From Janthinobacterium fluminis (lineage in GTDB: Bacteria; Pseudomonadota; Gammaproteobacteria; Burkholderiales; Burkholderiaceae_D): 64,000 bases of DNA. The DNA lies in contig NZ_JAQQXR010000015.1 of NCBI RefSeq assembly GCF_028595325.1, forward strand, positions 17,141-81,140. Direction: 5' to 3'. The notes beneath the pieces are model-generated. The model searched no databases, was not told where the DNA came from, and saw only the letters and a list, made by a program, of their open reading frames with translations. Shown here piece after piece: positions 1 through 8,749 of this stretch (its first letter is position 1; each line of letters begins with the position of its first letter). A program made the position numbers and the translations under genes.

Positions 1-2
1 CC

Positions 3-620
3 TACGCCTCGCGCTGGAACGCCGACGCCGCCCAGTGGCAATGGGAGGTGAACCTGCTCAACTCCTCCCAGGTCAACGCCTTCTGCATGCCGGGCGGGCG
101 CATCGCCTTTTTCAGCGGCATCCTGACGACGCTGAAGTTGACGGACGACGAAGTGGCCGTGGTGATGGGGCATGAAATCGCCCACGCGCTGCGCGAGCAC
201 GGCCGCGAGCAGGCCGCCAAATCGAACGTCACGGCGCTCGGCACCAAGCTGCTGGGCGCCGGCGCGGCGGCCCTGTTCGGCGTCGATCCGCGCATCACCG
301 GCACCGTCGCCGACATGGCGGCCAAGGGCCTGAGCCTGCACTATTCGCGCGGCGACGAGCGCGAAGCCGACCTGGTCGGGCTGGACCTGGCGGCGCGCGC
401 CGGCTTCGACCCGCGCGCCGGCGTCGTGCTGTGGCAGAAGATGGGCGCGCTGAACAAAAGCGCGCCGCCGGCCTTCCTGTCGACCCACCCGTCGGGCGCC
501 GACCGCATCGACGAAATGAACAAGCACATGGGCGAGGTCTTGCCCGTGTACGCGCGCAGCAAGGGCGTGAGCGCGGCGCAACTGCCGCCTTACCGCAGCA
601 GCGCGATGGCCGGCAATTGA
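3..620 (+). CDS. M48 family metalloprotease, 5' end missing
   Basis: Zinc-dependent peptidase of the M48 family, of the LoiP/BepA-like envelope type. The reading frame is open from the window edge, so the N-terminus (probably a signal or lipoprotein peptide) is not visible. The zinc motif HEIAH is encoded at about 175-189, within VVMGHEIAHALREHG. The third zinc ligand is expected in the downstream SRGDEREADLVGL segment. The C-terminal part has the usual FLSTHPSGADRI substrate-cleft region of the family. A pseudouridine synthase gene follows within a few bases, so the two may be co-transcribed. Family assignment is secure; the exact substrate (outer-membrane protein quality control in relatives) is inference. 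Confidence 0.9.
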   Translation, partial: YASRWNADAAQWQWEVNLLNSSQVNAFCMPGGRIAFFSGILTTLKLTDDEVAVVMGHEIAHALREHGREQAAKSNVTALGTKLLGAGAAALFGVDPRITGTVADMAAKGLSLHYSRGDEREADLVGLDLAARAGFDPRAGVVLWQKMGALNKSAPPAFLSTHPSGADRIDEMNKHMGEVLPVYARSKGVSAAQLPPYRSSAMAGN

Positions 621-636
621 GGGCGTGGTGCGCGTG

Positions 637-1539
637 ATGCCGAACAAGGAGGCGCGGCAGGCGCCGCTGCCGGTGCGCGACGGCGTCGCGCCGAGCTTTC
701 TGTGGTTGCCCGAGGGCAGTTGGCCGGACATCTTCAGCTTTCTCGTCGAGCGCTTCCCCCTGGTGAGCGCGGCCGACTGGGCCGACCGGCTGGCGCGCGG
801 CGAGGTGGTCACCGCCGACGGCATCGCGTTGCGCGCGGGCAGCCAGTTCCGCCGCGGCATGCGCATCTTCTATTACCGCGAACTCGCGCGCGAAACCCCG
901 ATTCCCTTCGAGGAGCAGGTGCTGTTCCAGGACGAGCACCTGGTGGTCGTCGACAAGCCGCATTTCCTGCCGATGATACCGAGCGGGCGCTTTTTGCAGG
1001 AAACGCTGCTGGTGCGGCTGAAGAAAAAGCTGGGGCTGGACGACCTGAGCCCGATCCACCGGCTGGACCGGGAGACGGCCGGCGTCGTCATCTTTTCCAG
1101 CCAACAATCGAGCCGCGGCGCCTACCAGTCGCTGTTCCAGAGGCGCGAGGTGAGCAAGGTGTACGAGGCGCTGGCCGCGCCGCTGGCCGGCCGCGCATTC
1201 CCCTTCGTCTACCGCAGCCGCATGGTCGAGGGCGAACCGTTTTTTTGCATGCGCGAAGTGGCCGGCGAAGCGAATTCGGAAACCATCGTCGACGTCATCG
1301 AACACCGCGCCGACGCCACGCTGTACCGGCTGTCGCCGCACACGGGCCGCAAGCACCAGTTGCGCGTGCACATGGCCGCGCTGGGCGTGCCGATCATCAA
1401 CGACGCGTTCTATCCGGTGGCGCTGCCGTGCAAGGCGGACGACGTGTCGCAGCCCCTGCAACTGCTGGCGCGGGCGATCGCCTTCAGCGATCCGTTGACG
1501 GGCGAGCCGCGCCGGTTCGAGAGCCGCCGGACGCTGTAA
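637..1539 (+). CDS. RluA-family RNA pseudouridine synthase
   Basis: Isomerises specific uridines in rRNA or tRNA to pseudouridine. The family hallmark HRLDRETAGVVIF carries the catalytic Asp, and the C-terminal part has TGRKHQLRVHMAALG, the conserved RluA-type closing motif. The first 80 residues look like a degenerate S4-like RNA-binding domain (WADRLARGEVV). The ATG at 637 was chosen; in-frame GTG codons at 625, 628 and 634 are alternatives, and GAGGG at 619-623 would suit the ATG. About 300 residues is normal for the family. Which RNA position it modifies cannot be read from the sequence. Confidence 0.88.
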   Translation: MPNKEARQAPLPVRDGVAPSFLWLPEGSWPDIFSFLVERFPLVSAADWADRLARGEVVTADGIALRAGSQFRRGMRIFYYRELARETPIPFEEQVLFQDEHLVVVDKPHFLPMIPSGRFLQETLLVRLKKKLGLDDLSPIHRLDRETAGVVIFSSQQSSRGAYQSLFQRREVSKVYEALAAPLAGRAFPFVYRSRMVEGEPFFCMREVAGEANSETIVDVIEHRADATLYRLSPHTGRKHQLRVHMAALGVPIINDAFYPVALPCKADDVSQPLQLLARAIAFSDPLTGEPRRFESRRTL

Positions 1540-1932
1540 GGGCGGCGCCCGTCGCCGGCGCGCCCGGCCGCAATTGCTGTTTCCCATCTTTTTATTTCCG
1601 GCCATTTCCCTATCAATTTATAGCGGAAAATATTTTAATCGCCGGCATTCTGTTAATGCGAAATCAAATCCGCTATTCAATCCAGTACTGCGTAAGCTCA
1701 ACCGTTCTCCTGAATCTAATCGCTATTCTTACTGTGACAGATTCGCTCGAAGCAGGTCACAGCCGGCCAATATTGCAAATCCCGCCAATTCTGAATGTCC
1801 ACCAATTAATATATTCCTTTCGATATTAATTTTGCGTGGAAATGATTAACTGGCGCCCAGGGTTGTCAGGCGATGTCGACGATATGTTGTTTTAACGGAG
1901 AATATTGTATAAGCTAAATTCAGGGAGTTATC
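1540..1932. other. A+T-rich intergenic region
   Basis: About 390 bases without a convincing gene. The first 30 bases are G+C-rich and may form a hairpin after the pseudouridine synthase. From about 1570 the sequence turns strongly A+T-rich, unlike the flanking genes. Short open frames here have no recognisable product and no ribosome site. The region probably holds the promoter of the secreted protein gene at 1933, whose ribosome site AGGGAG is at 1922-1927. Confidence 0.5.
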
Positions 1933-2490
1933 ATGAAAAAGCAATTGACGGGATTGGTGTTGGCCGCGCTTGGCGTGTGCCTGTTTCCGGCGGGTTCAGC
2001 CTTGGCCGGCTCGCTGCTGACGGCGACGCCGAGCGCGTGCGGCTGGATTAACTGCGCCTCGACGACTATTCAGGCGAATGTGACAACAAGCTCGACGGTT
2101 CCCGGCGGCGCTGTCGAACCGTTTATCATCCAAGTGCTCGCCGGCGGAGCATATTGCACGCGCCTGGATGTCCTGGCGCAAAACGCCGATATGGAAATCG
2201 TCGTCGTTTCGCCTAACGGCACGGTGTGGCGCAATGACGACCGGCCAGGCAGTTTGCGTCCGCTGGTGGTTGTTCCGGCAGGCATACAAGGGTGGTATGC
2301 CGTGCATATTTCGCCGTATAACGGATTTACGGGATCGCCCGGCGTGCACTATACGGCCAGTCTGGCATATGGCCGCTATACGCCGGCGGGCAATGCCAAT
2401 TGCCTGAATCCGACGCCGCCTTCCATTAGCGGCAACGCCACGACAAAAGGCATTTCCGGCATGCCGCGCGGTATGGAGGAAGATAAGTAG
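1933..2490 (+). CDS. Secreted hypothetical protein
   Basis: Not recognised. The 185-residue protein starts with a textbook Sec signal peptide (MKKQ, then a hydrophobic run ending in SALA before GSLL). The mature part has four Cys residues (CGWINC near the N-terminus, YCTRLD in the middle, ANCLNP near the C-terminus), which suggests disulfides and an exported location. A central stretch, MEIVVVSPNGTVWRNDD followed by GWYAVHISPYNG, reads like a compact beta-sandwich of the pre-peptidase C-terminal type; that resemblance is only suggestive. The start is fixed by AGGGAG at 1922-1927. The gene stands alone and converges on xth. Confidence 0.75.
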   Translation: MKKQLTGLVLAALGVCLFPAGSALAGSLLTATPSACGWINCASTTIQANVTTSSTVPGGAVEPFIIQVLAGGAYCTRLDVLAQNADMEIVVVSPNGTVWRNDDRPGSLRPLVVVPAGIQGWYAVHISPYNGFTGSPGVHYTASLAYGRYTPAGNANCLNPTPPSISGNATTKGISGMPRGMEEDK

Positions 2491-2546
2491 GTAGAACGGC
2501 GGCGCGGCGCGCCGCGCCAGGCGGCCGGCGCGCCGGTGCGCGACGC

Positions 2547-3317
2547 TCAGATCGAATAATCGATCGTCAGCGGCGCGTGGTCCGAAAAGCGTTCATCCTT
2601 GTAGATCGCCACGGTCTTCGCCTGCGCCGCGATGCCGGGCGTGGCGACGTGGTAGTCGATGCGCCATCCGACGTTCTTGGCCCAGGCCTGGCCGCGGTTG
2701 CTCCACCATGTGTATTGCTCCTCGCGCTTGTCGAGGCCGCGGTGCACGTCGACGTAGCCGGCTTCGTCGAACACGCGCGTCATCCAGGCGCGCTCTTCCG
2801 GCAGGAAGCCGGAATTTTTCTTGTTGCCCTTCCAGTTCTTCAAGTCGATTTCATGGTGGGCGATGTTCCAGTCGCCGCAGATGACGATTTCGCGGCCCTC
2901 GGCCTTCAACTGCAGCAGATGCGGCAAAAACAGATCCATGAAACGGAATTTGGCTTCCTGGCGCTCCGGCGAGGACGAGCCGGACGGGCAATATACGGAA
3001 ATGACAGACAAATTGCCGAAATCACAGCGCACATAGCGGCCTTCCGCGTCGAACTCCGGGCTGCCGAAGCCGATGTGGACGGCGTCGGGCGCCACCTTGC
3101 TATACACGCCGGTGCCGGAATACCCCTTCTTTTCGGCATAGTGGAAATGGCCGTGGTAGTTGCCGGGGTTGAGGAACTCGGGCGTCATGTCGGGCAATTG
3201 CGCCTTCAACTCCTGGACGCAGATGAAGTCGGCCGACTGCGCCGCCATCCACGTGAAGAAGCCCTTTTTGGATGCGGAGCGGATGCCGTTCAAGTTGGCG
3301 GAGATGATTTTTGGCAT
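2547..3317 (-). CDS. xthA: Exodeoxyribonuclease III
   Basis: AP endonuclease and 3'-5' exonuclease of base excision repair, in the Mg-dependent endonuclease/exonuclease/phosphatase fold. Visible landmarks are the N-terminal KIISANLNGIRSA with the metal-binding Asn, CVQELKAQ with the metal-binding Glu, the active-site segment GDWNIAHHEIDL, and the C-terminal SDHAPLTIDY with the catalytic Asp-His pair. The length of 256 residues matches bacterial ExoIII. It is divergent from pyrE across about 107 bases, a common neighbour pair in Burkholderiales. Confidence 0.95.
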   Translation of the reverse strand: MPKIISANLNGIRSASKKGFFTWMAAQSADFICVQELKAQLPDMTPEFLNPGNYHGHFHYAEKKGYSGTGVYSKVAPDAVHIGFGSPEFDAEGRYVRCDFGNLSVISVYCPSGSSSPERQEAKFRFMDLFLPHLLQLKAEGREIVICGDWNIAHHEIDLKNWKGNKKNSGFLPEERAWMTRVFDEAGYVDVHRGLDKREEQYTWWSNRGQAWAKNVGWRIDYHVATPGIAAQAKTVAIYKDERFSDHAPLTIDYSI

Positions 3318-3424
3318 AGGTATCGGGAAAATAGGGCGGCCAGGGCGGTCCGGGCCGGCAGGATTGATTGTCGCGCCGGGGCGCGCAGATTAAAATACAG
3401 GCACTTTAAATAAATGGGGTCATC

Positions 3425-4087
3425 GTGAACAATTTACGTCAACAGTTTATCGCGTTTTCAGTGTCGACGGGCGTGTTGCGCTTCGGCGACTTCACGACGA
3501 AGGCAGGCCGCCAATCGCCGTACTTCTTCAACGCCGGCCTGTTCCATGACGGCGCCACGCTGGCGCAACTGGCGCAATTCTACGCCCAGACCCTGCTCGA
3601 CTCCGGCGTCGAATTCGACATGCTGTTCGGGCCGGCCTACAAAGGCATCACGCTGGCCTCGGCCACCGCCGTCGCGCTGGCCGGCAAGGGCCGCAACACC
3701 TCGTTCGCCTTCAACCGCAAGGAAGCCAAGGACCACGGCGAGGGCGGCACCATCGTCGGCGCCAAGCTGCAGGGCAAGGTCGTCATCATCGACGACGTCA
3801 TCTCGGCCGGCACCTCGGTGCGCGAATCGGTCGACATGATACGCGCCGCCGGCGCCGAGCCCTGCGCCGTGCTGATCGCGCTGGACCGCATGGAGCGCTC
3901 GGGCAAGGACGGCGAGCTGTCGCCTAGCTCGGCGGTGCAGGAGGTCAGCAAGGCTTATAACATCCCCGTCATCTCCATCGGCAACCTGGACGACCTGTTC
4001 ACCTACCTGGGCGGCGCCGGCGCCGATCCTGAATTGCTGCAATACAAAGACGCGGTGGCGGCCTACCGCGGCCGTTACGGCATCTAA
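3425..4087 (+). CDS. pyrE: Orotate phosphoribosyltransferase
   Basis: Converts orotate and PRPP to orotidine 5'-phosphate in de novo pyrimidine synthesis. The PRPP-binding motif VVIIDDVISAGTS lies at about residues 119-131. The N-terminal substrate loop contains TTKAGRQSPYFFNAG, and the flexible catalytic loop contains FNRKEAKDHGEGG. The 220-residue length is typical of the proteobacterial enzyme. The gene appears monocistronic; a non-coding stretch of about 250 bases follows. Confidence 0.96.
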   Translation: MNNLRQQFIAFSVSTGVLRFGDFTTKAGRQSPYFFNAGLFHDGATLAQLAQFYAQTLLDSGVEFDMLFGPAYKGITLASATAVALAGKGRNTSFAFNRKEAKDHGEGGTIVGAKLQGKVVIIDDVISAGTSVRESVDMIRAAGAEPCAVLIALDRMERSGKDGELSPSSAVQEVSKAYNIPVISIGNLDDLFTYLGGAGADPELLQYKDAVAAYRGRYGI

Positions 4088-4336
4088 GCCCCGATTTTTT
4101 TGTTTGTTGCGCACAAGGGCCGTAACTTGGGATAAGCTGGTGTTTTTTATAAGAATGTAAATTTGCCATTGCGAACGCCGGCGCCGGGGCTGCTCGCGCA
4201 GCGCCGTGTTTTTTTTTGCGCCAGCGGCCGCTTTGTCGGCCGGCGCGCTGCGCTATAGTGGTGGTGTCGTGTTCATTGCAGCGCATCCCCCCGGCTTCGC
4301 GCCTGGGGTCTATAAAACATCATTCGGAGTGAGGCA

Positions 4337-5245
4337 ATGAGATTTTCCGAAGACGCGCTTGCCAGCCTCATGTGCAGCGATCAAGTGGAACGGGCTATCC
4401 ACATTTGGCAACCCGAGCGGCCGCGCGCCGTGATCCTGGCGATTCACGGCGGCATGGCCCACGCCGGCGACTATATGACGCCGGGCCTGTATTTCCGCGC
4501 CCATGGCATCGCCACGGTCAGTTTCGATATGTGCGGACACGACGGCAAGAAACGCGTCGACATTCCCGGCTTCGACAGCTTCCTCGACGACGCGGAGTTG
4601 TTTCTGCAGTGGGTCAAACGCAGTTATCCGGGCCTGCCGATTTTCGTGATGGGCCATTCGATGGGCGCGCTGATCGCCACCCATCTGGGTTTGGGGCGGT
4701 TTGCCGGCGAACGCGGCATCCACGGCTTTATCCTGTCGTCGCCGTATTATGTGAACGCGATCAAGGTGCCGAAGGTGCTGCTGTTGTTATCCGATTTCCT
4801 GGCCCGCGTGTTTCCGACGATGAAGGTGCCGCTCGGTTCGCTGACGGACATGCTGACGCACGACCGCGCCATCACGGCACGCCATGTCGCCGATGAAAAA
4901 GACAATATCCGCGCCACCGAGGTCACCGTGCGTTTCGCCGCGGCGCTGACGTCGGCCCAGGCCGGTTTGCCCGGCATCTTGCCGGCATGGCGCTTCCCCG
5001 TGTTCGGCGTCGTCGCCGGCGACGACAAGCTGGCCGATTCCCGCGCGGCGGAGGCGATGCTGAAGTCGATTGCCCCGGCGCTGCTGGATTACCACTTTTA
5101 TCCGGATAATTATCACGAAAACTTCAATGAGCTCAACCGCGACAAGATATTTGGCCTGATTCTGGGCTGGCTGGAGGCCCGCCTGGAGTCGCAGTCGCAG
5201 CCGCAGTCGCCATCCCATCCCGTGGGCCAGGCCACGGCAAGCTAG
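4337..5245 (+). CDS. Alpha/beta hydrolase (monoacylglycerol lipase / lysophospholipase-like)
   Basis: Serine hydrolase of the S33-like monoglyceride lipase group. The nucleophile elbow is GHSMGA, the acid is probably the Asp in VVAGDDKLADS, and the base the His in NYHENFNEL. No signal peptide is evident, so it is probably cytosolic. The start is supported by GGAGTGAGG just upstream of the ATG. The last 20 residues are a Gln/Ser/Pro-rich tail, and the TAG stop lies within the first bases of the inverted-repeat element at 5242-5409, so the C-terminus may have been reshaped by its insertion. The physiological substrate is unknown. Confidence 0.85.
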   Translation: MRFSEDALASLMCSDQVERAIHIWQPERPRAVILAIHGGMAHAGDYMTPGLYFRAHGIATVSFDMCGHDGKKRVDIPGFDSFLDDAELFLQWVKRSYPGLPIFVMGHSMGALIATHLGLGRFAGERGIHGFILSSPYYVNAIKVPKVLLLLSDFLARVFPTMKVPLGSLTDMLTHDRAITARHVADEKDNIRATEVTVRFAAALTSAQAGLPGILPAWRFPVFGVVAGDDKLADSRAAEAMLKSIAPALLDYHFYPDNYHENFNELNRDKIFGLILGWLEARLESQSQPQSPSHPVGQATAS

Positions 5246-5409
5246 GGAAGCGCTGATTTATTCTGAGGGTTGGAATTGGCCAGCGAAAAAGGTGGCCTGC
5301 AAGGCGCGAAATCGCAGCAATAGCGAACTATTGCAAGATTTTGCAACGCCGCAGGACACCTATTTTCGCGGTCAAGTCCGCCCTCATGAATAAATCAGCG
5401 CTTCCCTAG
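5242..5409. mobile_element. MITE-like hairpin element with terminal inverted repeats
   Basis: A 168-base non-coding element whose ends are inverted copies of each other. The left end CTAGGGAAGCGCTGATTTAT (5242-5261, continuing to about 5269) pairs with the right end at 5381-5409, with one extra base in the right arm. The interior also pairs: bases from about 5283 match the complement of bases before about 5373, and the apex is near 5325, so the whole element can fold into one long imperfect hairpin. CTAG stands at both outer ends, either as part of the repeats or as a target duplication. It encodes no protein, so it would need a transposase supplied in trans. Confidence 0.7.
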
Positions 5410-5485
5410 GTCGTTTGGCGGAGGGCCGGGGGCGGGGCGGGTGCGTATAATCGCTACCTTCCCCCGCAATGATTGAAGAACCGCA

Positions 5486-6127
5486 ATGCCATCCCCAGAA
5501 GACCAGAGCACCACCGTCCCGCCCGCCAAGACGGAGGCGGGCCATACCCTGTTTGACGATGTCCAGGCCCTGCTGACCGGCACCCTGGTGGTGGCGCTCG
5601 GCATTGCCATGTACAAAAAGGCCGGCTTATTGACCGGCGGCGTGACCGGCGTCGCGTTTCTGTCCCATTATGCGAGCGGCATCAATTTCGGTTTGCTGCT
5701 GGTGGGGATCAATGTGCCGTTTTATATCTTTGCGCTCAAGCGCATGGGCCTGGCGTTTACCGTCAAGAGCCTGATTTCGCTGGCGCTGGTGGCCTTCTTC
5801 ACCGAGTATTCGCCGTCGCTGCTGCGCTTCGAATGGTTGCATCCGGTCGTCGCGGGCGTCGTCGGCGGCATGCTGATGGGCGTCGGCATGCTGATCCTGT
5901 TCCGCCACAAGGCCAGCCTGGGCGGTTTCGGCGTGCTGGCGCTGTATTTGCAGGAAACCCGCGGCTGGCGCGCCGGCACGGTGCAGATGGCCTTGGACTG
6001 CGCCATTGTGCTGGGCTCGGCCTTCGTCGTCGAGCCGATGCTGATTGCCATTTCCGTGCTCGGCGCCGTGGTGCTGAACTTGTCGCTGGCCACCAACCAC
6101 AAGAACGGGCGCTACGTCGCCGCCTAG
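5486..6127 (+). CDS. YitT family membrane protein
   Basis: Small integral inner-membrane protein of the YitT (DUF161-type) family, function not established. The family signature is the N-terminal helix LLTGTLVVALGIAMYKKAG followed by LLTGGVTGVAFLSHYASG. Five or so hydrophobic segments fill the 213 residues, including FGLLLVGINVPFYIFALK and the glycine-rich GVVGGMLMGVGMLILF. A TATAAT hexamer at 5446-5451, between the MITE-like element and the gene, is a possible -10 box, but no good -35 is seen. The gene converges with the oxidoreductase at 6139. Confidence 0.88.
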   Translation: MPSPEDQSTTVPPAKTEAGHTLFDDVQALLTGTLVVALGIAMYKKAGLLTGGVTGVAFLSHYASGINFGLLLVGINVPFYIFALKRMGLAFTVKSLISLALVAFFTEYSPSLLRFEWLHPVVAGVVGGMLMGVGMLILFRHKASLGGFGVLALYLQETRGWRAGTVQMALDCAIVLGSAFVVEPMLIAISVLGAVVLNLSLATNHKNGRYVAA

Positions 6128-6138
6128 CAAACCCGCGC

Positions 6139-7173
6139 CTATACGGCGATGACGCGGCCCTCTTCGGCGCTGCGCAGCGCCGCTTCGATCAGGCGTATCG
6201 TCGCCAGCCCGTCCTCGGCCGCCACCGGCGCCGGCGCGCCGTTGCGGATGGCGTCGGCCATGCCTGCGTAGTAGCGCTGGTAGCCGCCGTCGAGCATCGG
6301 CAGATGCCGGCATGCCTCGTCGGCCGCGCCGGCCAGATGCAGGGCGCCGTGGACCGGGTCGTGGCCCCAGCCGGGCTGGCCCGGCCGGCCGCCGGCCTTC
6401 AAGGCGTCTTCCTGCCGGTCCAGGCCGAATTTGACGAAACTGCCCCGCTCGCCGTGCACGGCGAAGCGCGCCGTCGGCGCCTGCACCAGGCAACCGGCCT
6501 GCAAGACGACGCGCAACTGTTCGTAGTACAGCACGAGGTGGAAGTAGTCGACGGCGACGGCGCCGTCGCGCTGCCGGGCGAGGTCGGCGAACAGGCGCTG
6601 CGGCGCGCCGAACAGTTGCAGCGCCTGGTCCAGCATGTGCGGGCCGAGGTCGTACAACAGGCCGCCGCCGGGCGCGGCCGACTCGCGCCAGCGTTGCTTG
6701 ATCTCGGGGCGGAAACGGTCGAAATGCGATGCGAAGCTGCTCACGCGCCCCAGCGTCCCCTGCGCCAGCAGCGCCTTCAACGTCAGGAAGTCGGCGTCCC
6801 AGCGGCGGTTGTGGTACACGCTCAACACCCGCCGCTGCGCCTTGGCGCAGGCGATCAGCGTCTCGGCCTCGGTGCTGGTGAGCGTGAACGGTTTGTCGAC
6901 CACGACGTGCTTGCCCGCCAGCAGGGCGGCGTGGGCCAGGCCGAAGTGGGCCTCGTTCGGCGCCGCGATGACCACCAGTTCGATGGCCGGGTCGGCGAAC
7001 AGTTGCGCGGCCTCCCCGTAGACCGTCGCCGCCGGCCAGTCGCGCCGGACCAGCGCCGGCTGGCTCGACGCCACCGCGTGCAATTCCAGTGCGTCGACGG
7101 CCGTCAATACGGGGGCGTGGAAGGTCGAGCCGGCAAAGCCGTAGCCAAGCAGGCCAGTCTTGATTTTTTGCAT
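6139..7173 (-). CDS. Gfo/Idh/MocA family oxidoreductase, YdgJ-like
   Basis: NAD(P)-dependent sugar-type dehydrogenase. The Rossmann motif is LLGYGFAGSTFHAPVL at the N-terminus, followed by VIAAPNEAHFGLAHAALLAG and the lysine-containing VVVDKPFTLT that is characteristic of the family. SVYHNRRWDADFLTLK and SHFDRFRPEI closely resemble E. coli YdgJ as I remember it, as does the 344-residue length. The natural substrate is unknown. It lies about 70 bases downstream of gatB on the same strand and could be read through from the gat operon. Confidence 0.9.
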   Translation of the reverse strand: MQKIKTGLLGYGFAGSTFHAPVLTAVDALELHAVASSQPALVRRDWPAATVYGEAAQLFADPAIELVVIAAPNEAHFGLAHAALLAGKHVVVDKPFTLTSTEAETLIACAKAQRRVLSVYHNRRWDADFLTLKALLAQGTLGRVSSFASHFDRFRPEIKQRWRESAAPGGGLLYDLGPHMLDQALQLFGAPQRLFADLARQRDGAVAVDYFHLVLYYEQLRVVLQAGCLVQAPTARFAVHGERGSFVKFGLDRQEDALKAGGRPGQPGWGHDPVHGALHLAGAADEACRHLPMLDGGYQRYYAGMADAIRNGAPAPVAAEDGLATIRLIEAALRSAEEGRVIAV

Positions 7174-7243
7174 GGAGTTCCCGTGTGCGTGGGTGTTGCC
7201 GGCCAGGCGGCCCGACCCGGGGAACGGGTCAGGCCGCGCGGGT

Positions 7244-8704
7244 TTAGCCCGCCAGTTTTTGCTTCAGCAGTTCGGTCAACTGGGCCGGGTTGGCCTTGCC
7301 TTTCGACGCTTTCATGGCTTGGCCGATCAGCGCGTTGATGGCCGCTTCCTTGCCGGCGCGGTATTGTTCGACCGACTTGGCGTTGGCCGCCAGCACTTCG
7401 TCGACGATCGCTTCCAGCGCGCCGCTGTCGGAGATTTGCTTCAAGCCCTTGGCGTCGATGACCAGGTCGGCCAGCATGTCGTCGGCGGACTTGGCTTCCC
7501 ACATGCCGGCGAATACCTCCTTGGCCAGCTTGTTGGAGATGGTGCCGTCGGCGATGCGCTCGAGCAGCACGGCCAGTTGCTTAGCCGACACGGGCGCGTC
7601 CTGGATGTCGACGTTTTCCCGGTTCAGCGTCGACGCCACGTCGCCCATCAGCCAGTTCGCCGCCGTCTTCGCCTGCGCCTTGCCGGCCTTGGCGACCACC
7701 GCTTCGAAGTAGGCCGCCATCGCCTGGGACTGTGTCAGGATCAGGCCGTCGTAGTCGGACAGGCCGTATTCGGCGGCGAAGCGCGCGCGCATCGTCTCCG
7801 GCAGTTCCGGCATGTCGGCCTTGACGCGGGCGATCCACGCCTCGGAAATGACCAGCGGCGGCAAGTCCGGGTCCGGGAAGTAGCGGTAGTCCTGCGCGTC
7901 TTCCTTGCTGCGCATCAGGCGGGTTTCCTTCTTGTCCGGATCGTACAGGCGGGTCGCCTGCACAACCTTGCCGCCTTCTTCGATCAGCTCGATCTGGCGC
8001 CGCACCTCGTAGTTCACGGCTTCCTCGATGAAGCGGAAGGAGTTCAGGTTCTTGATTTCGCAGCGCGTGCCGAATTCCTTCTGGCCGACGGGGCGCACGG
8101 AGACGTTGACGTCGCAGCGGAAGGAGCCTTCCTGCATGTTGCCGTCGCACACGCCCAACCACATCACCAGCGAGTGCAGGGCCTTGGCGTAGGCCACGGC
8201 TTCGGCGGCGCTGCGCATTTCCGGTTCGCTGACGATTTCCAGCAGCGGCGTGCCGGCGCGGTTCAGGTCGATGCCGGTCATGCCGTGGTAGTCCTCGTGC
8301 AGCGATTTGCCGGCGTCTTCTTCCAGGTGGGCGCGCGTCAGGTTCACGGTTTTCGTGACGAATTCGCCGTTCTTCTCGTAGCCGAAGGTGAGGCTGCCGC
8401 CTTGCACGACGGGGTCTTCGAACTGGCTGATCTGGTAGCCCTTCGGCGAATCCGGATAGAAGTAGTTCTTGCGCGCGAAGATGGAGGTCGGCGCGATCGT
8501 CGCGCCGACGGCCAGGCCGAAGCGGATGGCCCGCTCGACGGCGGTCTTGTTCATGACCGGCAGCACGCCCGGCAAGGCCAGGTCGACCGGGCTGGTCTGG
8601 GTGTTCGCTTCGGCGCCGAACTGGATCGGCGCGCCGCTGAAGATCTTGGACTGGGTCGTGAGTTGTACGTGGTTCTCAAGACCGATGACGACTTCCCATT
8701 GCAT
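7244..8704 (-). CDS. gatB: Asp-tRNA(Asn)/Glu-tRNA(Gln) amidotransferase subunit B
   Basis: GatB binds the misacylated tRNA and activates it by phosphorylation for transamidation. The N-terminal WEVVIGLENHVQL and the conserved ARKNYFYPDSPKGYQISQ are diagnostic, as is DLNRAGTPLLEIVSEPE. The C-terminal YqeY-like tail domain (residues from about 340) ends in LNALIGQAMKASKGKANP-type sequence. The length of 486 residues is normal. It is the third gene of gatC-gatA-gatB. The presence of GatCAB implies that Asn-tRNA and/or Gln-tRNA is made by the indirect route. Confidence 0.97.
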   Translation of the reverse strand: MQWEVVIGLENHVQLTTQSKIFSGAPIQFGAEANTQTSPVDLALPGVLPVMNKTAVERAIRFGLAVGATIAPTSIFARKNYFYPDSPKGYQISQFEDPVVQGGSLTFGYEKNGEFVTKTVNLTRAHLEEDAGKSLHEDYHGMTGIDLNRAGTPLLEIVSEPEMRSAAEAVAYAKALHSLVMWLGVCDGNMQEGSFRCDVNVSVRPVGQKEFGTRCEIKNLNSFRFIEEAVNYEVRRQIELIEEGGKVVQATRLYDPDKKETRLMRSKEDAQDYRYFPDPDLPPLVISEAWIARVKADMPELPETMRARFAAEYGLSDYDGLILTQSQAMAAYFEAVVAKAGKAQAKTAANWLMGDVASTLNRENVDIQDAPVSAKQLAVLLERIADGTISNKLAKEVFAGMWEAKSADDMLADLVIDAKGLKQISDSGALEAIVDEVLAANAKSVEQYRAGKEAAINALIGQAMKASKGKANPAQLTELLKQKLAG

Positions 8705-8749
8705 AGTGTTCTCGCTTTCCTGTTGGCCCGCCGCGCGGGCCGAATTCGT

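Noticed and set aside
2501..2518. G+C palindrome GGCGCGGCGCGCCGCGCC between the secreted protein gene and xth
   Set aside because: It may help end transcription of the convergent genes, but it has no T-run and such G+C palindromes are expected by chance here.
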